Below are positions 1 through 8,142 of a DNA stretch of 22,926 bases, one piece after another. A program made the translations under genes and the position numbers. The stretch's first letter is position 1. Every line of letters begins with the position of its first letter. Below the pieces are notes generated by a model that made no database searches, was not told where the DNA came from, and saw only the letters and a list, made by a program, of their open reading frames with translations. This DNA is from Rubritepida sp. Its GTDB lineage: Bacteria; Pseudomonadota; Alphaproteobacteria; Acetobacterales; Acetobacteraceae. The DNA lies in the NCBI GenBank assembly GCA_014376425.1, contig JACMRO010000458.1, forward strand, positions 1 to 22,926, written 5' to 3'.

Positions 1-935
1 AGCAGGGCGGCCGCGCGCGCCGGGTCGTGCGGCAGGCCCGTTTCCAGCGCCCATGGCATGAAGTCGGGGAATAGGCCGGTGGCAGGGCGGCCGCCCCCCA
101 GCAGCCGGACCAGCTGACGACGGTCGATCGCCAGCGACAGTGCCTGGCGAACTCGCGCATCGCGCAGCGCCGGATGCCGCTGGTTAAGCATCAGCATGTA
201 CTGGTAGGCGACCGGTGTCGAAGCTATGCCGATGCCCCGGTCGCGAAGCCGCGGCAGGCTCTCCGCAGCCAGGCCGAAGGCCATGTCGAAGACGCCGGCC
301 TCCAGCCCGATCGCCAGTGCGTGGGGGTCGGTAACACGGCGGATGATGACCGGCGGGCGGGCACGGCGGTCGCGGTAGAATGGGTTGGCTTCCAGGCGCA
401 GCTGGTCGCCCCGGCGCAGCTCCACCACCCGCCAGGGGCCGGTGAAATGGTGCCCGTCGGCGGTGTGGCGCGCGATAACGAGGGGAAATTCCGCCAGTAA
501 CGGCGCGATGGCGCCCACCCGGCGTTCGGGCGTGATCAGCAGGGTTGTGGCGTCGGCCACCTCGATGGTGGTGGCGCCCAGCCCCCCCGCGGCGCGCGGG
601 TTGTCGCGCAACGCGCGCAGCAAGCTGCGGGCGACGGCGGCCGCATCCACAACCGAACCGTCGGAGAACCGCAGCCCAGGCAGCAGGGTGACGCGCCATC
701 CGCTGCCTTCCTGGACCGCAACTGTGGCGAGGTTCGGCTCGACCTCGCCACGCCGCCCGACCGTGAACAGCGTTTCTGCCACGCCGTGCGACTGCAATGC
801 CCACCCGGTATTGCCGGCGATGGGGTCCAGCGTGTCGGCCAGGAAAGCCTGGGCGATCACCCAGGGGCGCTGGGCGGCGGGATACTGCGCGGAAGCGGGC
901 AGGGCGCACAGCAGCAGGAACAGCAGTCGAATCAA
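1..935 (-). CDS. ABC transporter family-5 substrate-binding protein, partial (C-terminus beyond window)
   Basis: I translated this frame by hand from a TTG at 935 and it stays open to base 1, about 311 residues. The N-terminus LIRLLFLLLCALPASA followed by QYP is a clean Sec signal peptide. The TTG is chosen because GGAG lies 7 bases upstream (946-943) and the signal peptide begins there. Family-5 (SBP_bac_5, peptide/nickel/opine binding) hallmarks are visible: LDPIAGN near the mature N-terminus, LRFSDGSVVDAAAVARSL, FTGPWRVVELRRGDQLRLEANP (shown in part as FTGPW and LEANPFYR), and DARVRQALSLAIDR. The protein would bind its ligand in the periplasm and deliver it to an ABC permease. It is divergent from another family-5 transporter at 1130-6156, so it may be an alternative binding protein for it or belong to a system beyond the edge. 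The ligand cannot be told. The 194 bases between the two genes hold no ORF I trust and must carry both promoters. Confidence 0.88.
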   Translation of the reverse strand, partial: MIRLLFLLLCALPASAQYPAAQRPWVIAQAFLADTLDPIAGNTGWALQSHGVAETLFTVGRRGEVEPNLATVAVQEGSGWRVTLLPGLRFSDGSVVDAAAVARSLLRALRDNPRAAGGLGATTIEVADATTLLITPERRVGAIAPLLAEFPLVIARHTADGHHFTGPWRVVELRRGDQLRLEANPFYRDRRARPPVIIRRVTDPHALAIGLEAGVFDMAFGLAAESLPRLRDRGIGIASTPVAYQYMLMLNQRHPALRDARVRQALSLAIDRRQLVRLLGGGRPATGLFPDFMPWALETGLPHDPARAAAL

Positions 936-1129
936 TGGAGCACTCCGTAGCAGGCGGAGAAACGCTACAGGCCACCGCCGCCGTTGGCGATGCCGCGCAC
1001 TCTGCCATTCCAAAGCGCGAGTCGCGACCGGCTTCGCGCAGCCCGATGAGCGTCTGGATTGAATTTCGCCCGATGACAGCGGCCATCGCCTCTGTCAGCC
1101 TGAGCGCACCGACGAGAGGATCTCCCCCC

Positions 1130-2710
1130 ATGACCATCCGCCGCCGCACCATGCTGGCCGCCGCCCCCGCCCTGACGACGCTGGCCGAAGCGCGCGCCCA
1201 AGGCGTTGCCCCGCGCCGCGGCGGCACGCTGATCACGATGCTGACCCCCGAGCCACCGGTGCTGCAGATCGGCGTCAACAACCAGGGACCGACCCTGGTC
1301 ATCGCCACCAAGATGTTCCAGGGCCTGTTGAGCTTCTCGCCGACGCTGGAGCCGTTGCCGGTGCTGGCGAAGAGCTGGACCATCAGCCCCGACGGCCGCG
1401 TCTACACCTTCCGCCTGCAGGAGAATGTGAAGTTCCACGACGGGCGGCCGATGACGGCCGATGACGTGATCTTCTCCATCACGAAGTTCCACCCCGAAGT
1501 GGCGCCCCGCGCCCGCGCCATCTTCGCGCTGATCGACAATGCCGCGGCGCCCGATGCGCACACCGTGGTCTTCACCCTGAAGCAGGCCTTCGAGCCTTTT
1601 CTGTTGATGTTCGATGGCTCCGCCGCGGCCATCGTGCCCAAGCACCTGTTCGACGGGCTGGACTACCGTACCGCGCCCGCGGTGCAGCGCCCGGTAGGCA
1701 CCGGCCCGTTCCGCTTCGCCGAATGGCAGCGCGGCAATTTCGTGAAGCTCGACCGCTTCGAGGATTACTGGAAGCCCGGCCAGCCCTACCTCGACAGCAT
1801 CATCTACCGCGTGGTGCCCGACAGCCAGTCGCGCCGCCTGGCACTCGAGACCGGCCAGGCCCAGCTCAGCCAGGCCAACGACATCGAGCCCTTCGACGTG
1901 CCGGCGCTGCGGTCACGGCCCAATCTGGAAGTCGCGCTGAATGGCTGGGAGTATTTCTCGCCGCTGGCCTGGATCGAACTGAACCACCGCGTGGCGCCGC
2001 TGGGTGACCCGCGCGTGCGCCAGGCGCTGAGCATGGCGGTGGACCGCAACTTCATCGTGCAACGACTCTGGTTCGGCATTGGCCGGCCGGCGACCGGGCC
2101 GATCGCCTCGTCGTCGCGGTTCCATGACCGCAACCAGCGCCTGCCCGGATTCGACGCGCGGGCAGCCAATGCCCTCCTCGACGCGGCCGGCCTTCGTCCA
2201 AACGCGCAGGGCGTGCGCTTCACCATCAAGCACCTGGTGCTGCCCTACAGCGAGATCTGGTCGCGCCTGGGCGAGTATTTGCGCCAGGCCTTCCGGCAGG
2301 TTGGCGTGACGCTGGAGCTGGAGAGCACCGATGCCGGCAGCTGGGCGCGGCGCGTGGGCAACTGGGAATACGATACGACCATCAACTTCCTCTATCAGTT
2401 CGGCGACCCGACGCTGGGGGTGGAGCGGAGCTACGTCACCTCCAACATCCAGCGGGTGACCTTCACCAACACCGGCGGCTATTCCAACCCGCGGGTGGAT
2501 GCGCTGTTCGCCGCGGCACGCAGCGCGTCCGTGGCGGCGGAACGGCAGGCAGCGTTCAGCGACGTCACCAAGCTGCTGATCGACGACATGGCGCAGATCT
2601 GGCTGATGGAAATGTCCTTCCCGACCATCCACGACCGGCGCCTGCGCAACGTCGTGACCACGGGCCTGGGCGTACATTCCAGCTTCGATGACGTGTTCCT
2701 GACATCCTGA
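1130..2710 (+). CDS. ABC transporter family-5 substrate-binding protein (Dpp/Opp type)
   Basis: The product is 526 residues, the usual length for SBP_bac_5 proteins. The start at ATG 1130 has a purine-rich AGAGGA about 9 bases upstream and opens directly into a signal sequence, MTIRRRTMLAAAPALTTLAEARAQ; the arginine cluster makes Tat export possible. Longer in-frame extension upstream lacks coding character. Family motifs in order: RGGTLITML at the mature start, LAKSWTISPDGRVYTFRLQ and VKFHDGRPMTADDVIFS in the N-terminal lobe, VGTGPFRFAEWQRG, then GDPRVRQALSMAVDR in the second lobe. It would capture peptides or another small ligand in the periplasm and pass it to the permeases encoded at once downstream. 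Gene order (binding protein, two permeases, double ATPase) is that of dpp/opp/gsi-type operons. The actual ligand is not deducible from sequence alone. Confidence 0.93.
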   Translation: MTIRRRTMLAAAPALTTLAEARAQGVAPRRGGTLITMLTPEPPVLQIGVNNQGPTLVIATKMFQGLLSFSPTLEPLPVLAKSWTISPDGRVYTFRLQENVKFHDGRPMTADDVIFSITKFHPEVAPRARAIFALIDNAAAPDAHTVVFTLKQAFEPFLLMFDGSAAAIVPKHLFDGLDYRTAPAVQRPVGTGPFRFAEWQRGNFVKLDRFEDYWKPGQPYLDSIIYRVVPDSQSRRLALETGQAQLSQANDIEPFDVPALRSRPNLEVALNGWEYFSPLAWIELNHRVAPLGDPRVRQALSMAVDRNFIVQRLWFGIGRPATGPIASSSRFHDRNQRLPGFDARAANALLDAAGLRPNAQGVRFTIKHLVLPYSEIWSRLGEYLRQAFRQVGVTLELESTDAGSWARRVGNWEYDTTINFLYQFGDPTLGVERSYVTSNIQRVTFTNTGGYSNPRVDALFAAARSASVAAERQAAFSDVTKLLIDDMAQIWLMEMSFPTIHDRRLRNVVTTGLGVHSSFDDVFLTS

Positions 2711-2727
2711 TGCCATCCCTGGATGCC

Positions 2728-2753
2728 CGGCGGCCCGGCACGGCGGGCCGCCG
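2728..2753 (+). promoter_or_regulatory. strong GC hairpin between binding-protein and permease genes
   Basis: CGGCGGCCCG (2728-2737) is the exact reverse complement of CGGGCCGCCG (2744-2753), with a 6-base loop. It begins 17 bases after the binding-protein stop and ends 3 bases before the permease ATG at 2757. No Shine-Dalgarno sequence is visible outside it. There is no T-run, so it is not a classical intrinsic terminator. Likely roles are protecting the 3' end of the abundant binding-protein message, or holding down permease translation. The structure is seen; the role is inferred. Confidence 0.65.
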
Positions 2754-2756
2754 CTG

Positions 2757-3740
2757 ATGGAGCTTGGCAAGCTTCCCGGATTCCTGGCGCGGCGACTGGT
2801 GAAGGCGGTGTTGGTGGTGCTGGCCATCGTCGTCTGCAATTTCTTCCTGGTGCACGCCGCGCCGGGCGACCCGGCCAGCGTGATGGCCGGCCAGGCAGGC
2901 GCCGCCGATCCGCTCTTCCTGGAGCAGCTGCGCCGTCAGTTCGGGCTCGACCAGCCCATGCACGTGCAGCTGTGGATCTACGTCCGCAGCGTGCTGAGCC
3001 TGGACCTCGGTTTCTCGCATCGCCAGCAGATGGGGGTGGCCGCACTGATCGCCGAAAGGCTGCCGGCGACGTTGCTGCTGACGGGCGCGGCCTTCGCCTT
3101 CGCGGTGGTCGGCGGCGTCACACTGGGCGCGCTCGCGGCGCAGCGGGTCGGGCGCTGGGCCGACAGCCTGATCACCGTGCTCGCGCTCACCTTCTACGCC
3201 ACGCCGCTGTTCTGGGTCGGGCTGATGCTGGTGCTGGTGTTCTCGGTCTGGCTGGAATGGCTACCGAGCTTCGGCATGAACAGCGTGGGCCTGGGGCTTA
3301 CGGGCCTTGCGCACGTGCTGGATGTGGCGAAGCACCTGCTGCTGCCGGCGCTGACGCTGGGGCTGTTCTACCTGGCGGTCTACGCCCGCCTCACCCGCGC
3401 CACGATGCTGGAAGTGCAGGACCAGGATTTCGTGAGGACCGCGCGGGCCAAGGGCGTGCCGGAGGGCCGCATCACCCGCGCCCATGTGCTGCGCAACGCG
3501 CTGCTTCCGGTCATCACCTTCGCCGGCATCCAAGCCGGGCAACTGGTCGGCGGGTCGATCCTGGTCGAGACGGTATTCGCCTGGCCCGGCATCGGCCGGT
3601 TGGCCTTCGAGGCGCTGCTGGCGCGCGACTACCCGGTGCTACTGGGCGTGTTCTTCTGCACCTCCGTCATCGTCGTGCTGTTCAACCTCGCCACCGACCT
3701 CCTCTACGCGCTGGTCGATCCCAGGGTAGAAGTCGCTTGA
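2757..3740 (+). CDS. ABC transporter permease, DppB/OppB type
   Basis: This is a 327-residue inner-membrane permease of the BPD_transp_1 family. The N-terminus has the family pattern FLARRLVKAVLVVLAIVV, then the first periplasmic signature VHAAPGDPA at residues 32-40. Hydrophobic helices follow at roughly 13-32, 104-127, 138-168, 194-213, 250-275 and 295-320. The cytoplasmic EAA loop that contacts the ATPase is at about 225-250 (RTARAKGVPEGRITRAHVLRN). The C-terminal DLLYALVDPRVE is typical of DppB proteins. ATG 2757 is the only in-frame start ahead of the first helix, yet it lacks a Shine-Dalgarno sequence because a hairpin occupies that site. The stop overlaps the TTG start of the second permease by 4 bases (TTGA), which suggests translational coupling. 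It would form the import channel with the next gene product. Confidence 0.93.
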   Translation: MELGKLPGFLARRLVKAVLVVLAIVVCNFFLVHAAPGDPASVMAGQAGAADPLFLEQLRRQFGLDQPMHVQLWIYVRSVLSLDLGFSHRQQMGVAALIAERLPATLLLTGAAFAFAVVGGVTLGALAAQRVGRWADSLITVLALTFYATPLFWVGLMLVLVFSVWLEWLPSFGMNSVGLGLTGLAHVLDVAKHLLLPALTLGLFYLAVYARLTRATMLEVQDQDFVRTARAKGVPEGRITRAHVLRNALLPVITFAGIQAGQLVGGSILVETVFAWPGIGRLAFEALLARDYPVLLGVFFCTSVIVVLFNLATDLLYALVDPRVEVA

Positions 3741-4570
3741 GAGATTTCTGGCGCCGTTATCGCCGCAACAAGGGCGCCGTGGTCGGGCTGGTGGTGCTGG
3801 TTGTCGTCATCATCATGGCCGCCACCGCACCCTGGCTGTTCCCGGGCAGTCCGTGGGACATGGCCTCGGCGCCCTTCCTGCCGCCGGGCGAGATGGACAT
3901 GCTGCTCGGCACCGACAGCCTGGGGCGCGACGTGGCGGCTGGCATCGCGCATGGCGCGCGGGTGTCCCTGCTGGTGGGCGCCATCTCCACCGTGGTCGCC
4001 CTGTCCATCGGTGTGACGCTGGGCGCCATCGCGGGCTATCTTGGCGGCTGGGTGGACGATGTGGTGATGCGTTTCACCGAGTTCTTCCAGACGATTCCAA
4101 GCTTCGTCCTCGCCATTCTGCTCGTGGCGATCTTCACGCCGACGATCCGGTCAGTGGTCGGCGCCATCGCCGTCGTTTCCTGGCCGCCGGTGGCGCGCGT
4201 GGTGCGGGCCGAATTCCTGTCCCTGCGCGGCCGGGAGTTCGTTCAGGCGGCTGAGGTGCTGGGCAAGTCCCGCCTTTCCATCGTGCTGGGGGACATCCTG
4301 CCCAACGCGCTTTCGCCCATCATCGTGCTGGCGTCGTTGATGGTGGCCAGCGCCATCCTGCTGGAGAGCGCGCTTTCCTTCCTGGGCCTGGGCGACCCGA
4401 ATCTGATGACCTGGGGCTTCCTGATCGGCTCCGGCCGTTCCGTCATTCGCCTGGCGTGGTGGATGAGCGTGTTTCCGGGCGTGGCCATCTTCCTGACCGT
4501 GCTGTCGCTCAACCTGGTTGGGGAGGGGCTGTCGGACGCCCTGAACCCGCGCCTCGCCCGCACCCGATGA
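3737..4570 (+). CDS. ABC transporter permease, DppC/OppC type
   Basis: The product is 277 residues if it starts at TTG 3737, whose TTGA overlaps the previous stop. This start gives the normal DppC opening RDFWRRYRRNKGAVVGLVVL with a basic stretch before helix 1; the next ATG (3814) would cut into that helix. The DppC hallmark LLGTDSLGRDV lies at about residues 56-66, followed by a helix-rich domain and the EAA coupling loop FVQAAEVLGKSRLSIVLGD near residue 171-189. The end has the usual SLNLVGEGLSDALNPRL. It pairs with the 2757-3740 product to form the channel. Its stop overlaps the ATPase start as ATGA. Confidence 0.91.
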   Translation: MRDFWRRYRRNKGAVVGLVVLVVVIIMAATAPWLFPGSPWDMASAPFLPPGEMDMLLGTDSLGRDVAAGIAHGARVSLLVGAISTVVALSIGVTLGAIAGYLGGWVDDVVMRFTEFFQTIPSFVLAILLVAIFTPTIRSVVGAIAVVSWPPVARVVRAEFLSLRGREFVQAAEVLGKSRLSIVLGDILPNALSPIIVLASLMVASAILLESALSFLGLGDPNLMTWGFLIGSGRSVIRLAWWMSVFPGVAIFLTVLSLNLVGEGLSDALNPRLARTR

Positions 4571-6156
4571 GCCTGTTGCGAATCGAGGGGCTGACGGTGG
4601 CCCTGCCGCCGGGTGCCGACCGGCCGCACGCGGTCGAGGACATCTCCCTCCACGTCGATCCGGGCGAGATCCTCTGCGTCGTCGGCGAAAGCGGATCGGG
4701 CAAATCGATCACCGCCAACGCGGTGATGGGCCTGCTACCCAAGGGCCTGCCGGTGCGCGCCGGCGCCATGGAACTGCTGGGGCAGGACCTGTGCGCGCTG
4801 GGCCCCGAGGATATGCGCCGCCTGCGGGGCGACCGCATGGCGATGATTTTTCAGGAGCCGATGACCGCACTCAACCCCCTGATGCGGGTGGGCGACCAGA
4901 TCGCCGAGGCGATGCGCGTGCACGGCAGACAGCCAGGCGGCCGGGTGATGGAATTGCTGGAGGCGGTGCGCCTGCCCGACCCTGCGGCGATCGCCCATAG
5001 CCACCCCTTCCGCCTCTCGGGCGGCCAGCGGCAACGGGTGTTGATCGCCATGGCCCTGGCCCTGGAGCCCGCGCTGCTGATCGCCGACGAGCCGACCACC
5101 GCGCTGGATGTGACGACCCAGATGTCGATCCTGCGCCTGATCCGCGACATCCAGCAGCGCCGCGGCACCGGCGTTCTGTTCATCACCCATGATTTCGGCG
5201 TGGTCGCTGAAATCGCCGACCGGGTGGCGGTGATGCGCCACGGCCGCATTGTCGAGCAGGGCGTGGCTGCCGATGTCCTGAACCGCCCGCAGCACGCCTA
5301 CACGCGCGCCCTGATCGCCGCCGTGCCGCGCGGCGCGCGCACCCAGGCAGTGGCCCAGACCGGCGCCGAAATGCTGCGGGTGACAGGCCTGCGCAAGACC
5401 TACACCCGCGGTGGCTGGTTCGGCGGCCGCGTTTCCGTCCCCGCCGTGCAGGATGCCAACTTCACCCTGGCGCGGGGCGAGACGCTGGGGGTGGTGGGCG
5501 AAAGTGGCTCTGGCAAGAGCACGCTGGCGCGCTGCATCGTCAAACTGGTGGTGCCGGAGGCTGGGGAGATCCGCTTCGATGGGGCGGATCTGCGGCCGCT
5601 CAGCCGGGCGGCCTGGAAGCCCTATCGAAGCCGCGTGCAGATGATCTTCCAGGACCCCTACGCCTCGCTTAACCCGCGCCGGCTGGTGGGGGACGCCATC
5701 GCCGAAGGGCCAATAACCCATGGCGTACCGCGTGCCGAGGCCATGGAGCGCGCGCGCGAATTGCTGGCGCTGGTGCAGCTGGAGCCATCGGCCATGGACC
5801 GCTACCCGCATGAATTTTCGGGTGGACAGCGGCAGCGGATCGGCATCGCCCGCGCGCTGGCGATGCGGCCGGAATTGCTGATCGCCGACGAGCCGGTCAG
5901 CGCGCTGGACGTGTCGGTGCAGGCACAGGTGCTGGCGCTGCTGGCGGACATCAAGGCGCGTTTTGGGCTGACGATGCTGTTCATCACGCATGACCTGCGG
6001 GTAGCGGCGCAGATCTGCGACCGGGTGGCAGTGATGCAGCGTGGCGTGATCGTGGAGACGGGGCCGACGGCGCAGGTTTTCGCCCAACCCGCCCACGCCT
6101 ACACGCGCGCGCTGCTGGACAGCATCCCAGGGCAGGGCTGGACGCCGCCAGTATAG
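4567..6156 (+). CDS. ABC transporter double ATPase (DppD-DppF fusion, GsiA/YejF-like)
   Basis: This 529-residue protein holds two complete nucleotide-binding domains in tandem. Domain 1: Walker A GESGSGKS at residues 40-47, signature LSGGQRQ at 150-156, Walker B LLIADE at 170-175. Domain 2: Walker A at 311-318, signature FSGGQRQ at 417-423, Walker B LLIADE at 437-442. Each is followed by a switch histidine in FITHD. Each half ends with the oligopeptide-type tail around HAYTRAL. Dimerisation could be intramolecular, replacing separate DppD and DppF subunits. The start ATG 4567 overlaps the permease stop by 4 bases. It powers uptake through the two permeases. The last residues GWTPPV lie in a 15-bp sequence that is repeated just after the stop codon. 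Confidence 0.94.
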   Translation: MSLLRIEGLTVALPPGADRPHAVEDISLHVDPGEILCVVGESGSGKSITANAVMGLLPKGLPVRAGAMELLGQDLCALGPEDMRRLRGDRMAMIFQEPMTALNPLMRVGDQIAEAMRVHGRQPGGRVMELLEAVRLPDPAAIAHSHPFRLSGGQRQRVLIAMALALEPALLIADEPTTALDVTTQMSILRLIRDIQQRRGTGVLFITHDFGVVAEIADRVAVMRHGRIVEQGVAADVLNRPQHAYTRALIAAVPRGARTQAVAQTGAEMLRVTGLRKTYTRGGWFGGRVSVPAVQDANFTLARGETLGVVGESGSGKSTLARCIVKLVVPEAGEIRFDGADLRPLSRAAWKPYRSRVQMIFQDPYASLNPRRLVGDAIAEGPITHGVPRAEAMERARELLALVQLEPSAMDRYPHEFSGGQRQRIGIARALAMRPELLIADEPVSALDVSVQAQVLALLADIKARFGLTMLFITHDLRVAAQICDRVAVMQRGVIVETGPTAQVFAQPAHAYTRALLDSIPGQGWTPPV

Positions 6157-6179
6157 CCGCCGGCGGCTGGACGCCGCCA
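6136..6179 (+). repeat. 15-bp direct repeat spanning the end of the ATPase gene
   Basis: GGCTGGACGCCGCCA occurs at 6136-6150, inside the last codons of the ATPase gene, and again at 6165-6179, after the stop. Between them lies the palindrome GCCGCCGGCGGC (6156-6167). The 166-base convergent gap to modC (6157-6322) otherwise shows no gene or clear terminator with a T-run. It may be a small slippage duplication. Confidence 0.6.
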
Positions 6180-6322
6180 ATGCAGCCGGCCGTGCCGCGC
6201 CGACGCGCCGGTGCAGGGCGCCATCAGGCACCACCGGGCTGACGACGACCATGGGTGGCGCGTCGATGGCGCCGCCGATCAAGGCCGACGGGTCGCAAAC
6301 CTGCCGGTCCGGGCGGCATTCT

Positions 6323-7435
6323 TCACGTCTCGGGCGCCCGCGCATGGTCGAAGGTGACGGCCTTGATCACCGCCCACACCGCCTGGCCTGGCTCCAGCGC
6401 CAGGCGGTCCACGCTGTCCCGCGTCAGCCGTGCCAGCAGCGCGGTGGGGCCTACGGCCAGGGCCCCGAAACCCTCCTGGCCGCCGGCGGCCTCCGCGATG
6501 TGGGTGACGGTGGCGGGCAGGATGTTCTGGGTGGACAGGCCTTGCGGCGGCTGCGTCGCCCCCGCCACGTCGCGCGCGCGCAGCCGGATGCGGGCACGGC
6601 TGCCCACGGCCTCGGCACGCAGCGGCACCCAGAACGCACCGCCTTCGAACTCCAGCCGGGTGAGGCCGCGCCGGCAGGCGTGCTCGGCGATCCGGCAGGC
6701 GATCAGCGTGCCGGCATCGCGCCGGGCCGACAGCGGCAGGTCGGTGCGCAGCGCCAGCGCCTCGGCCGTGTCCTGCGCCAGGATGCGCCCGGCATCGAGC
6801 AGCACCAGCCGGTCGGCCAGCGCATCGACCTCATCCAGCGCGTGGGTGACGTAGAGGACTGGGATGGCGGCCACGTCGCGCAGCCGGGCCAGGAAGGGCA
6901 GCAGTTCAGCCCGCCGGGCGCCGTCCAGCGCGGCCAGCGGCTCGTCCATCAGCAGCAGCCGTGGCCGGGCCAGCAGGGCGCGGCCGAGCGCCACGCGCTG
7001 CCGCTCGCCGCCCGAGAGGTTGCGCGGCCGCCGGCCCAGCAGCGGGCCGATGCCCAGCAGCGCAACCACCTCGTCGAAGCCGGGGCCAGGGTCAGGGTTG
7101 GGGCCGGGGCCAGGCGGCGCGCGCCGAGCGCCATAGCGCAGATTGGTTTCGACCCGCAGATGCGGGAACAGCCGCGCCTCCTGGAACACCATGCCCAGGC
7201 GCCGGCGCTCAGGCGGCAGGTCGATGTGCATGGCGGTGTCGAGCAAGGTGGTGCCGCCCAGCGTCACCTTGCCGTGGCGCGGCCGCAGCAGGCCGGCAAT
7301 GGCGGCCAGGATCGTGCTCTTGCCGCAGCCCGAGGGGCCGAACAGCACGGTGATCCCGGCGTGGGGCGCGGTGAATGCAACGTCAAGACTGAACTGGTCC
7401 GGCCCGAAGCCATGCCGCAGCGCGACGTCGAGCAT
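6323..7435 (-). CDS. modC: molybdate ABC transporter ATP-binding protein ModC
   Basis: The product is 370 residues from ATG 7435, which overlaps the modB stop by one base (TGATG). An upstream alternative at 7474 would lie inside modB and adds non-conserved residues. The nucleotide-binding domain has Walker A GPSGCGKS at 33-40, signature LSGGERQ at 140-146, Walker B LLLMDEPLAALD around 161-171 and switch His198. A C-terminal TOBE/MOBE molybdate-sensing domain follows from about 235, with the typical LSTQNILPATV at 300-310. It drives molybdate import through ModB. An unusual low-complexity insert of Pro-Gly repeats at residues 107-119 lies in the helical part of the ATPase domain and is encoded by G-rich hexamer repeats. 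Gene order modA-modB-modC with overlaps supports the identification. Confidence 0.95.
   Translation of the reverse strand: MLDVALRHGFGPDQFSLDVAFTAPHAGITVLFGPSGCGKSTILAAIAGLLRPRHGKVTLGGTTLLDTAMHIDLPPERRRLGMVFQEARLFPHLRVETNLRYGARRAPPGPGPNPDPGPGFDEVVALLGIGPLLGRRPRNLSGGERQRVALGRALLARPRLLLMDEPLAALDGARRAELLPFLARLRDVAAIPVLYVTHALDEVDALADRLVLLDAGRILAQDTAEALALRTDLPLSARRDAGTLIACRIAEHACRRGLTRLEFEGGAFWVPLRAEAVGSRARIRLRARDVAGATQPPQGLSTQNILPATVTHIAEAAGGQEGFGALAVGPTALLARLTRDSVDRLALEPGQAVWAVIKAVTFDHARAPET
7082..7109 (+). repeat. G-rich hexamer repeat with G-quadruplex pattern inside modC
   Basis: On the plus strand five G-runs of 3-4 bases (7082-7085, 7089-7091, 7095-7097, 7100-7103, 7106-7109) are separated by 2-3 bases. 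This meets the usual G-quadruplex pattern. Units resemble GGGGCC/AGGGTC hexamers. On the modC coding strand they encode the Pro-Gly-rich insert. The G-rich strand is the template strand for modC. Folding is inferred. Confidence 0.6.
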
Positions 7436-8142
7436 CAGCGGCCCAGCGCCAGGTGCATACGGCGCGCAATCCACTCCGCCAGCAGCAGCAGGGTGATGGC
7501 GAGGCTGAAGGAGATGCCGGCCAGCCGCGCCGCCGCCGCCTCGCCGCCCGGCGTCTGCGTCGCGCTGTAGATCGCCAGCGGCAAGGTCTGCGTCTCGCCG
7601 GGGATGTTGGAGGCGAAGGTGATGACCGCGCCGAATTCCCCCAGCCCCGCGGCGAAGGCGGTGACGGCGCCGGCCAGGATGGCGGGGGCGGTGAGCGGCA
7701 GGGTGATGGTGAGGAAGCGATCGACGGGCCCGGCGCCCAGGGTGCGGGCCGCCGCCTCCAGCCCCGGATCGACATGCTCGAACCCCAGGCGCACGGCCCG
7801 GACGATGAGGGGGAAGGACATCACCGCGGTCGCCAGTGCGGCGCCCGAGGTCGAAAAGACCAGCCTGATCCCGAACCAGTCATGCAGCGGTGCCCCGATC
7901 GGGCCGCGCACGCCGAACAGCATCAACAGCCCCCAGCCGATGACCACGGGCGGCACGACCAGCGGCAGGTGGACCAGGGCATCGAGCAGGGTGCGGCCGG
8001 GAAAGCGGCGGCGGGCCAGCAGCCAGGCGATGGCGATGGCCGGCAGCAGCGATACCAGCACGGAGCGCGCCGCGACGTCGAGGCTGAGGCGCACCGCCTG
8101 CCACTCATCGGGGCTCAAGGCCTGCTGAAGCCGAAACGCCAC
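7435..8142 (-). CDS. modB: molybdate ABC transporter permease ModB
   Basis: This 235-residue inner-membrane permease closely follows the known ModB pattern: EWQAVRLSLDVA at the N-terminus, FPGRTLLDALVHLPLVVPPVVIG, DWFGI, MSFPLIVRAVRL, and the EAA loop EAAARTLGAGPVDRFLTITLPLT. The section LGEFGAVITFASNIPGET is diagnostic for ModB. The call uses GTG 8142, which overlaps modA by 28 bases; a TTG at 8118 with a 4-base TTGA overlap to the modA stop would give 227 residues and fits E. coli ModB length equally well. It forms the molybdate channel with ModC as motor. Confidence 0.95.
   Translation of the reverse strand: MAFRLQQALSPDEWQAVRLSLDVAARSVLVSLLPAIAIAWLLARRRFPGRTLLDALVHLPLVVPPVVIGWGLLMLFGVRGPIGAPLHDWFGIRLVFSTSGAALATAVMSFPLIVRAVRLGFEHVDPGLEAAARTLGAGPVDRFLTITLPLTAPAILAGAVTAFAAGLGEFGAVITFASNIPGETQTLPLAIYSATQTPGGEAAAARLAGISFSLAITLLLLAEWIARRMHLALGR

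Noticed and set aside
184..935. frameshift or pseudogene at the left-edge binding protein
   Set aside because: Translation from TTG 935 is open without interruption to base 1 and keeps family-5 motifs throughout, so the gene is intact as far as visible.
6157..6322. possible gene remnant on the minus strand after modC
   Set aside because: A short stretch with GC-rich third positions can be read, but it has no start, no domain and would continue into the antisense of the ATPase.
4735..6345. 536-codon open frame antisense to the double ATPase
   Set aside because: It mirrors the codon pattern of the ATPase gene in very GC-rich DNA. The sense strand carries two full sets of ATPase motifs, and the antisense product is His/Gln/Arg-rich with no recognisable domain.
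6251..7570. 439-codon plus-strand frame over modC
   Set aside because: modC on the other strand has all ATPase and TOBE motifs. The frame is a GC-rich shadow.
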